A stretch of 19,054 nt of DNA from CAZLQR01 sp964366455. GTDB lineage: Bacteria > Patescibacteriota > Microgenomatia > UBA1406 > GWC2-37-13. The DNA lies in NCBI GenBank assembly GCA_964366455.1, contig CAYISZ010000014.1, positions 1-19,054 of the forward strand. The letters are read 5' to 3'. Below the pieces are notes generated by a model. It ran no database searches. It had not been told where the DNA came from and saw nothing but the letters and a program-made list of their open reading frames with translations. Made by a program: the position numbers and the translations under genes. Positions 1 to 4,327 of the stretch are shown piece by piece (the stretch's first letter is position 1; every line of letters starts with the position of its first letter).

Positions 1-6
1 CTCATG

Positions 7-77
7 AGCCCTTTGTCAGAATCGAACTGACGTTAACGGTTTACGATACCGCTGTTCTGCCACTGAACTAAAAGGGC
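7..77 (-). tRNA. tRNA-Thr (anticodon CGU)
   Basis: A full 71-nt cloverleaf folds on the minus strand. The acceptor stem is GCCCTTT/AAAGGGC, the D-stem GTTC/GAAC has a loop with the conserved GG, the anticodon stem is GCGGT/ACCGT with loop ATCGTAA, and the T-stem is GTCAG/CTGAC with loop TTCGATT. The anticodon CGT reads ACG (Thr). The discriminator is U rather than the A usual in bacterial tRNA-Thr, and CCA is not encoded (the next bases are CAT), so CCA must be added after transcription. A TATAAT box lies just upstream on the minus strand. Confidence 0.93.
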
Positions 78-85
78 ATCGTAAC

Positions 86-91
86 ATTATA
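86..91 (-). promoter_or_regulatory. -10 box for tRNA-Thr
   Basis: A perfect TATAAT on the minus strand lies 8 nt before the mature 5' end of tRNA-Thr, so transcription would start close to the mature end. No good -35 box is visible at 16-18 bp. Confidence 0.5.
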
Positions 92-110
92 CTTTATCTC
101 TTAAATCAGA

Positions 111-137
111 GCTACGTTCATGTCTACTGAACGTAGT
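111..137. repeat. Inverted repeat between tRNA-Thr and the GIY-YIG gene
   Basis: CTACGTTCA at 112-120 pairs perfectly with TGAACGTAG at 128-136 across a 7-nt loop, with a G-U pair outside. No U-run follows on either strand, so a classic intrinsic terminator is unlikely. A weaker hairpin (GGTGT...ACACC, 150-178) follows. The word style matches the repeat-rich gaps elsewhere in the window. Confidence 0.6.
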
Positions 138-151
138 GAGCGGGATACGGG
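138..151. repeat. 14-bp copy of the tRNA-Gly 3' end
   Basis: GAGCGGGATACGGG here is identical to 487-500, which is the 3' acceptor strand and adjoining T-stem of tRNA-Gly. The two copies are in direct orientation and flank the GIY-YIG gene. This looks like the short duplication left by tRNA-targeted integration, but 14 bp is short and no integrase is present. Confidence 0.5.
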
Positions 152-198
152 TGTCCTACGTTGAAACTACGGAACACCTAATCGTACATCATTCCATC

Positions 199-453
199 TT
201 ACTCTAAAGCCAGACTTACCAGTCTTTTGTAAGCAAAGGCTTTTCCTGATCCAGACTTAATATAAAGTTCAAAATCTTTAGCTTTCTTTTTGTTACTAAA
301 GGCGCAATACCATACTAAAGTCCAAGGCAACAGTCCTTTGGTATATTTGCTTAAGCCTTCATTATGTTCCTTCACTCTTTTGGATAAGTCTGTAGTGTAT
401 CCATAGTAAAGCGATCCCGACTTTGAACTTTTCAGAATATATACGTAATACAT
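199..453 (-). CDS. Small GIY-YIG domain nuclease
   Basis: This 84-residue protein is almost entirely one GIY-YIG nuclease domain of the small stand-alone UvrC-like/YhbQ type. Visible motifs are YVY at residues 3-5 (GIY), YYG at 16-18 (YIG), the catalytic-type Arg at about 26, HN at 30-31, Glu at about 62, and the family's ELYIKSGSGKAF stretch at 62-73. Such proteins are presumed to cut DNA in repair or recombination, but their biological role is mostly unknown. I chose the ATG at 451-453 because the domain starts there; the open frame runs 22 codons further upstream but those codons are the 3' end of tRNA-Gly plus a YAKATDD-encoding repeat. The gene sits between two tRNAs on the same strand and may share their transcript. 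No clear Shine-Dalgarno sequence is seen. Confidence 0.85.
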   Translation of the reverse strand: MYYVYILKSSKSGSLYYGYTTDLSKRVKEHNEGLSKYTKGLLPWTLVWYCAFSNKKKAKDFELYIKSGSGKAFAYKRLVSLALE

Positions 454-457
454 ACGC

Positions 458-487
458 GAATCGTCTGTAGCTTTAGCGTAAGACGGG
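458..487. repeat. YAKATDD-type repeat upstream of the GIY-YIG gene
   Basis: Read on the minus strand, the segment between tRNA-Gly and the GIY-YIG start contains TACGCTAAAGCTACAGACGA. Translated it gives SYAKATDD, a peptide I recognise as a frequent spurious N-terminal extension in genes of candidate-phylum genomes, where it comes from a dispersed short repeat. Only one copy is in this window, so the repeat call rests on recall. Confidence 0.4.
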
Positions 488-558
488 AGCGGGATACGGG
501 AATCGAACCCGTATCTCATCCTTGGGAAGGATGCATACTACCACTGTACTAATCCCGC
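488..558 (-). tRNA. tRNA-Gly (anticodon CCC)
   Basis: A 71-nt cloverleaf on the minus strand: acceptor GCGGGAT/ATCCCGC, D-stem GTAC/GTAT with the GG-containing loop, anticodon stem CATCC/GGATG with loop TTCCCAA, and T-stem ACGGG/CCCGT with loop TTCGATT. The anticodon CCC reads GGG (Gly). Discriminator U is normal for bacterial tRNA-Gly. CCA is not encoded. Confidence 0.93.
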
Positions 559-562
559 ACCT

Positions 563-600
563 CACTCTGTTCCCTTCGATTGCTCTCAGGGTAAACAGTG
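563..600. repeat. CCCTTCG...CTCAGGG repeat hairpin
   Basis: CCCTTCGATTGCTCTCAGGG at 572-591 is an imperfect palindrome followed by TAAA. A close relative, CCCTTCGGCTTCGCTCAGGG also followed by TAAA, lies inside atpG at 18121-18140. Outer bases CACT..GTT and AACAGTG extend the pairing to 563-600. In the minus-strand transcript it would fold in the 5' leader of tRNA-Gly. Confidence 0.65.
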
Positions 601-611
601 TAAACTTCTCA

Positions 612-617
612 ATTATA
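612..617 (-). promoter_or_regulatory. Extended -10 for tRNA-Gly (and possibly the GIY-YIG gene)
   Basis: The minus strand reads TGATATAAT, a perfect -10 hexamer with the TGn extension, 54 bases from the mature tRNA-Gly 5' end. The -35 region is weak. It lies back to back with the promoter of the 647-910 gene. The leader would include the CCCTTCG hairpin. Confidence 0.5.
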
Positions 618-630
618 TCAAGAATAAATA

Positions 631-639
631 TGCTAAAAT
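631..639 (+). promoter_or_regulatory. Extended -10 directly before the 647 gene
   Basis: TGCTAAAAT is a TGn-extended -10 box. The hexamer TAAAAT (634-639) ends 7 nt before the ATG at 647, so the mRNA would start at or next to the start codon (leaderless). No -35 consensus is visible, as is common with extended -10 promoters. Confidence 0.5.
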
Positions 640-646
640 ACTCTAC

Positions 647-910
647 ATGACAGCAGAAAACAGAACATCAGGACAGTCCGCAGACATTCAGATGACCGAT
701 GTCGATCACGGCGCAAATGGGGTAACGGTAGTCGCCAGAGATCCCATTGGGAGAAATCCTGTATTTCATTTCCTACATACTTCAACTCCAAGAGAAGAAG
801 TAGTTGTCCCACAATCTCCTTCACTGTTGCAAACTCTCTCTACACTCCGTCAGGAGAGCAAAAAGAGCGGGCTAAATGATGGTCTAAATACCCTACACCC
901 AAAGCCCTAG
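647..910 (+). CDS. Hypothetical protein, 87 residues
   Basis: I do not recognise this protein. It is soluble by composition, with no hydrophobic segment long enough to span a membrane and no Cys-based metal motif. The middle (about 20-48) contains alternating hydrophobic residues (GVTVVARDP, NPVFHF) that suggest beta strands; the C-terminal third is polar and Ser/Lys/Asn-rich. The main evidence that it is a gene is the well-formed extended -10 box 7 nt upstream of the ATG, the same leaderless arrangement seen at clear genes in this window. It ends 32 nt before polX on the same strand. A chance open frame cannot be excluded. Confidence 0.5.
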   Translation: MTAENRTSGQSADIQMTDVDHGANGVTVVARDPIGRNPVFHFLHTSTPREEVVVPQSPSLLQTLSTLRQESKKSGLNDGLNTLHPKP

Positions 911-927
911 CCAAAAGCTGTTCTTCG

Positions 928-936
928 TGATATCTT
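928..936 (+). promoter_or_regulatory. Possible extended -10 for polX
   Basis: TGATATCTT gives a TGn-extended, imperfect -10 hexamer ending 6 nt before the polX ATG. This matches the leaderless spacing of other genes here, but the hexamer is weak. Confidence 0.3.
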
Positions 937-942
937 CTATAA

Positions 943-1989
943 ATGCAATTTACAAACAATCAAATAGTTGAGCTTCTTCGTAAAGTTGTAATAGTTTATA
1001 AAATAGAGCGTAAAAATTTCTTTCAAATAGCTGCTTATGAGAAGGCTGCTGACGCGATTGAACTGCTCTCAGTAGAGCTGTACGACACTTGGAAAAAAGG
1101 TTTTCTTAATACAGTCGATGGTTTAGGAGCTTCCACTCAAGCTCACGTTGTCGAACTTTTTGAAAAGGGACGATCAGAGTTTATTGACCATCAGCTAGCG
1201 AAAGTTCCTAGTACAGTTTTTTTGTTAACTAAAATTCCTAAAGTTGGACCGATAAAAGCATATAGATTGGTCACAATATTTAAGCTGCTTGATGAGAAAA
1301 CCGCTCTCAAGAGGCTGCTCCAGCTTTGCAAAGAACATAAAATTGCAGATCTTGATGGGTTCGGAGAGCAGTCAGAAACGGTCATGATAGATTCCATACA
1401 GCAGTACCTGACGGCTGAATCTGCGCCAGATCGTATTCCATACGATTATGCAAAAACCGTAGCTGATGATCTGGTCAAATATTTAAAAAATCATAAAGGT
1501 GTAGAGCGAGTTGATGTCCTGGGCTCATTACGCCGTAAGGCCGGAACAATAGGAGACATCGATATTGCTGTGGAAGCTAAAGAAAAAGATGCGGAGTCCA
1601 TCGTGAAGCATTTTGTAGCTTACCCAAAAAAGCGCTCTGTGGACAATGCGGGAGCGGAAAAGGCCTCGATCTACCTGCCTCCTAAACTACGCGTCGACCT
1701 TCGCGTACATCCCAAAAAAGCTTACGGAACACTATTGCAGTACTTTACCGGTAGCAAAGCTCATAACATCAAGCTCAGGGAGTATGCTTTGCAGCGAGGC
1801 TACTCACTCAATGAGTACGGTCTTAAAGATTTAAAGTCCGAAGATGCGAAGAATAAAGCCAAGGGCAAGGAAGCTAACTCAATCATTTTTGACACAGAAG
1901 AAAAGCTGTACAACTTCTTAGGGCTGGATTATATTGAGCCAGAAAACAGAACCGGTGGAGATGAGATTGAGCGGGCTCGTAGAGCTTAG
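943..1989 (+). CDS. polX: DNA polymerase X without PHP domain
   Basis: This 348-residue family X polymerase would fill short gaps in DNA repair. Residues 1-90 form the N-terminal 8-kDa-like helix-hairpin-helix region, a second HhH (IPKVGPIKAYRL) is at 98-109, and the nucleotidyltransferase core carries GS at 194-195 with catalytic aspartates D205 and D207 (GDIDIAV) and D252 (RVDLRV). The segment LLQYFTGSKAHNIKLREYA at 264-282 and the YSLNEYGL motif at 287-294 are typical of the family. Bacterial PolX is normally about 570 residues with a C-terminal PHP 3'-5' exonuclease. Here the protein stops in the interdomain linker (FLGLDYIEPE, then GDEIERA), so the nuclease is absent. The stop codon lies inside a repeat word (CGTAGAGCTTA) that recurs 21 bp later, which suggests that a repeat-mediated event removed the rest. 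The gene converges on the LysM gene. Confidence 0.9.
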   Translation: MQFTNNQIVELLRKVVIVYKIERKNFFQIAAYEKAADAIELLSVELYDTWKKGFLNTVDGLGASTQAHVVELFEKGRSEFIDHQLAKVPSTVFLLTKIPKVGPIKAYRLVTIFKLLDEKTALKRLLQLCKEHKIADLDGFGEQSETVMIDSIQQYLTAESAPDRIPYDYAKTVADDLVKYLKNHKGVERVDVLGSLRRKAGTIGDIDIAVEAKEKDAESIVKHFVAYPKKRSVDNAGAEKASIYLPPKLRVDLRVHPKKAYGTLLQYFTGSKAHNIKLREYALQRGYSLNEYGLKDLKSEDAKNKAKGKEANSIIFDTEEKLYNFLGLDYIEPENRTGGDEIERARRA

Positions 1990-2032
1990 AACGTAGATCG
2001 TAGAGCTTAAGTTCCACGCTACAAGCTCTATG
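1978..2032. repeat. Repeat words and hairpin in the convergent polX/LysM gap
   Basis: CGTAGAGCTTA occurs at 1978-1988 (covering the polX stop) and 1999-2009. TAGAGCTT at 2001-2008 pairs with AAGCTCTA at 2023-2030, extended by a G-U and a C-G pair, around a 14-nt loop. The reverse complement of the word, TAAGCTCTACG, recurs at 6322-6332 inside the asnB fusion gene. The hairpin could end both convergent transcripts, but no U-tract follows on either strand. Confidence 0.7.
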
Positions 2033-2665
2033 CTATAAGAGGTTTAGTGTGTCCCCAGCGTAGATTAGGTTTGGATTCGTGATCTTAGGGTTTGCAGCTT
2101 TAATTTCTACCCAGCGATATGGATTGCCATACTGCTTTAATGCTATCGACCATAAAGTGTCACCTTGAGCAATTGTATAAGACTTAGCTGCTGGCTGAAC
2201 TGACTGTGGCATCTCTTGTCTGGTAGTGTATGCTCCGCTAGCAATCTCGCCACGTGTCGGATCCTTTGGTTCTAGAGCTGGTAACTTAAGAACAGTTCCC
2301 TCATTTAGTACGTTTGCATTAGAGATATTATTTAGCTTTGCAAGGTCATAAGCGTTATAACCTGAGCCGTAAGCCTCTTCAGCAATGCTCCAGAGAGTAT
2401 CTCCAACTTTGACTGTATAGCTTTTTGGCGCAGCCAGGTCGGGTAAATCAGTTTTACCACCAAATAATTTCGTAATTGATTGAGGAATTTTAAATGATGA
2501 AAGCTCATTGCTTTGGGAAAACAATGACCCTACGAGAATAACCAAAACAAAAACTGTAAGCCCTAATAGAAAGTTTGGAAATCGATCGTTAAGTCTTTTT
2601 AGTAGTTTTGAAGTATCGTATTTAGATTTAACTTTAGCTTTGGTTTTTTGCTTTTGAAGTGCCAT
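2033..2665 (-). CDS. Membrane-anchored protein with two LysM domains
   Basis: This 210-residue protein has a Lys-rich cytoplasmic tail (1-30), one transmembrane helix at about 32-50 and a linker, followed by two LysM modules at about 82-129 and 162-210. Both modules begin with the YTV/YTI..GDTLWSIA signature. LysM binds the N-acetylglucosamine backbone of peptidoglycan, so the protein probably ties the cell membrane to the wall. No enzymatic domain is present, so it may be a wall-binding scaffold rather than a hydrolase. The start is supported by a promoter with a TGn-extended -10 ending 8 nt before the ATG. Transcription diverges from lemA. Confidence 0.87.
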   Translation of the reverse strand: MALQKQKTKAKVKSKYDTSKLLKRLNDRFPNFLLGLTVFVLVILVGSLFSQSNELSSFKIPQSITKLFGGKTDLPDLAAPKSYTVKVGDTLWSIAEEAYGSGYNAYDLAKLNNISNANVLNEGTVLKLPALEPKDPTRGEIASGAYTTRQEMPQSVQPAAKSYTIAQGDTLWSIALKQYGNPYRWVEIKAANPKITNPNLIYAGDTLNLL

Positions 2666-2673
2666 ATCGGCAA

Positions 2674-2701
2674 ACTATAGCATATTTGCAAATACAGTCA
2701 A
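2674..2701 (-). promoter_or_regulatory. Leaderless promoter of the LysM gene
   Basis: On the minus strand, TTGACT (rc of 2696-2701) and TATAGT (rc of 2674-2679) are 16 bp apart, and the -10 has the TGn extension. The -10 ends 8 nt before the start codon. It overlaps the lemA promoter on the other strand, so the two probably compete for RNA polymerase. Confidence 0.65.
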
Positions 2702-2714
2702 GAGATTCTATAAT
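2686..2714 (+). promoter_or_regulatory. Promoter of lemA-htpX
   Basis: TTGCAA at 2686-2691 and a perfect TATAAT at 2709-2714 are separated by 17 bp. An ATG at 2721 lies 6 nt after the -10 and opens a 7-codon frame that ends in the ATGA overlap with lemA; the lemA ATG itself is at 2741. Confidence 0.65.
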
Positions 2715-2720
2715 TAAGAT

Positions 2721-2744
2721 ATGAAATGGGGTGATATTAAATGA
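2721..2744 (+). other. Possible 7-codon upstream ORF overlapping lemA start
   Basis: An ATG 6 nt after the TATAAT box starts the frame MKWGDIK and stops at TGA 2742-2744, which overlaps the lemA ATG (ATGA). If transcription starts near 2721 the mRNA would be leaderless for this mini-ORF and lemA would be translated by coupling. The peptide itself carries no recognisable signal, and the same bases contain the GGTGAT that can serve as the lemA Shine-Dalgarno sequence. Confidence 0.3.
2730..2735 (+). promoter_or_regulatory. Shine-Dalgarno-like GGTGAT before lemA
   Basis: GGTGAT ends 5 nt before the lemA ATG and matches part of the AGGAGGTGAT consensus. Most other genes here lack any such match. 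Confidence 0.45.
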
Positions 2745-3292
2745 ATACTACTTATATTTTAATCGGTGCAGCAGTTCTTCTTGCAATCTACGTAATCGGA
2801 AGCTACAACAGCTTTGTAGTTTTGGTTGCGCGCATCAAAGAAGCGCTTTCAGGAATAGATGTTCAACTTAAACGAAGAGCAGATTTGATTCCTAATCTTG
2901 TAGAAACAGTCAAAGGTTACGCTAAGCATGAGAAATCTGTATTTGAAAATGTCACCAAAGCTCGTTCTGCGTTAGTTAAGGCAGACAGCTTAGCAGAAAA
3001 AGCTCAAGCGGATAATATGCTTACTTCAGCTTTGAAATCAGTGTTTGCAGTTGCTGAGGCGTACCCTCAGTTACAGGCAAGCTCAAACTTTCAAGATCTG
3101 CAGAGACAGCTTGAAGATACGGAAGACAAAGTGGCGTACTCAAGACAGTTTTATAACAGCAATGCTTTAGAACTTAATACAAAGGTGAAGACATTTCCTA
3201 CTAACTTGATCGCCAATATCTTTGGCTTTAAAGAGGTGGAGTTCTTTCAGGCAACGGAAGCTGAGAGAAAAAGCGTAAAGGTGAGCTTTTAA
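2741..3292 (+). CDS. lemA: LemA family membrane protein
   Basis: This 183-residue protein has one N-terminal transmembrane helix (about 4-24) and then the helical LemA domain. The diagnostic RRADLIPNLVETVKGY stretch is at 45-60, followed by KHE, and the C-terminal YNSNALELNTKVKTFPTNLI at 138-157 matches the family's YN...YN...FP.N.. pattern. Length is normal for the family. LemA proteins sit in the membrane with most of the chain in a helical bundle; their molecular function is not settled. The next gene is htpX, and lemA-htpX is a very common pair that suggests a shared job in membrane protein quality control. They are separated by 54 nt containing a hairpin, so they are probably co-transcribed. 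Confidence 0.93.
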   Translation: MNTTYILIGAAVLLAIYVIGSYNSFVVLVARIKEALSGIDVQLKRRADLIPNLVETVKGYAKHEKSVFENVTKARSALVKADSLAEKAQADNMLTSALKSVFAVAEAYPQLQASSNFQDLQRQLEDTEDKVAYSRQFYNSNALELNTKVKTFPTNLIANIFGFKEVEFFQATEAERKSVKVSF

Positions 3293-3318
3293 GAAATTGA
3301 ACATGCTTAAAAGCTCAT

Positions 3319-3335
3319 TCCCGACCTGATCGGGA
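3319..3335. repeat. Hairpin TCCCGA-CCTGA-TCGGGA between lemA and htpX
   Basis: A perfect 6-bp inverted repeat with a 5-nt loop lies in the lemA-htpX gap. No U-run follows, so termination is unlikely. Hairpins of this CCCGACC..TCGGG type are familiar dispersed repeats in candidate-phylum genomes (recall, single copy here). It might modulate htpX expression relative to lemA. Confidence 0.6.
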
Positions 3336-3346
3336 GTCCATTTGAT

Positions 3347-4243
3347 ATGACAATTTATTCTCAAATTCTCAACAACAGAGTTAAGAGCTTTGTATTGGTT
3401 GCTTTCTTCATGGTCTTCTTTGTATTTGTTTTTTATGTCATAGGCAAGTCGCAAGGAAGCTCAGATTCATACTTATTTTTTGGTCTTCTTTTCTCACTAT
3501 TTTCAGGCTTCGGTAGTTATTTTTATTCAGATAAGCTGGTGTTGATGACCACTGGAGCAAAGCCAGCAACCAAGAAGGAATACTTCGATTTTTACACCGT
3601 TACGGAGAATATTTCAATAGCCGCTGGACTGCCTATGCCTAAGTTGTACGTAATGCAGACCGATGCAATGAACGCATTTGCTACAGGACGCAATCCAAAA
3701 CACGCTGTAGTTGCTGTCACAACAGGACTTCTTAAAGTACTTAAACGAGCTGAACTAGAGGCAGTAATTGCTCATGAGCTTGGGCATGTCAAAAATTACG
3801 ACATACTTTTTTCTTCAATAGTTGCCGTACTTGTTGGAACATTGGTTCTAGTTACAGACTGGCTTCAAAGGAGCTTTTTCTGGGGTGGTATGAGAGATAG
3901 GGACAATGACAGGTCGTCAAGTCCCATACAATTAGTAATGTTCTTACTCACAATTTTTGTAGCACCCATAGTCGCAACCTTAATTCAGCTTGCAGTCTCA
4001 CGTAAGCGAGAATACCTAGCCGACGCCACTGGAGCCTTGATTACGAGAAATCCAGATGCACTTGCGAACGCCTTAATAAAAATCAGCAGCAGCCCATTGC
4101 CATTACAGAAAGCATCGGGAGCAAATGCTCATCTATTCATTTCAAATCCTTTCAAAAAAGGTGGAAAACAGTCCAAATTAGCTTCACTTTTTAGCACCCA
4201 TCCTCCAGTTGAGGAAAGAGTTCGACTACTTCGGGAAATGTAG
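3347..4243 (+). CDS. htpX: HtpX-like zinc metalloprotease
   Basis: This 298-residue M48-family membrane protease cleaves misfolded inner-membrane proteins. Two transmembrane helices are at about 15-33 and 42-60, and two more at about 153-172 and 195-216. The zinc site is HELGH at 143-147 (H143, H147, catalytic E144) with the third ligand E222 in SRKREYLADATGA. The late motif STHPPVEERVRLL at 283-295 is typical of HtpX. Length and order are complete. The active site faces the cytoplasm in characterised members. It follows lemA on the same strand and no separate promoter was seen. There is no Shine-Dalgarno sequence in front of the ATG. Confidence 0.94.
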   Translation: MTIYSQILNNRVKSFVLVAFFMVFFVFVFYVIGKSQGSSDSYLFFGLLFSLFSGFGSYFYSDKLVLMTTGAKPATKKEYFDFYTVTENISIAAGLPMPKLYVMQTDAMNAFATGRNPKHAVVAVTTGLLKVLKRAELEAVIAHELGHVKNYDILFSSIVAVLVGTLVLVTDWLQRSFFWGGMRDRDNDRSSSPIQLVMFLLTIFVAPIVATLIQLAVSRKREYLADATGALITRNPDALANALIKISSSPLPLQKASGANAHLFISNPFKKGGKQSKLASLFSTHPPVEERVRLLREM

Positions 4244-4252
4244 AATATCCCA

Positions 4253-4327
4253 AATCCTGTAGCTTGTAGCCTGTAGCTCAAGTAAAATACAAATAGATTC
4301 GGGTTACAAGATTCGGGTTACAAGAAT
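4253..4327. repeat. Word-built repeats between htpX and asnB
   Basis: The 84-nt gap contains three TGTAGC words at 4258-4278 and a 14-bp tandem duplication, GATTCGGGTTACAA, at 4296-4309 and 4310-4323. AATCCTGTAGC (4253-4263) is imperfectly complementary to GTTACAAGATT (4303-4313). The TACAAG word ending in AAGAAT just before the asnB ATG recurs as TACAAGAATC before dnaE (10025-10034). A TAAAAT at 4283-4288 could be a -10 box, but no -35 is visible. Confidence 0.6.

Noticed and set aside
454..519. N-terminal extension of the GIY-YIG gene to 519
   Set aside because: The extra codons are the tRNA-Gly 3' end and a YAKATDD repeat; the domain begins at the ATG at 451-453.
633..824. 63-residue minus-strand frame
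   Set aside because: Opposite-strand shadow of the 647-910 gene, no recognisable protein and no promoter at its start.
3167..3454. 95-residue minus-strand frame spanning lemA end and htpX start
   Set aside because: Antisense to two clear genes and without family features or promoter.
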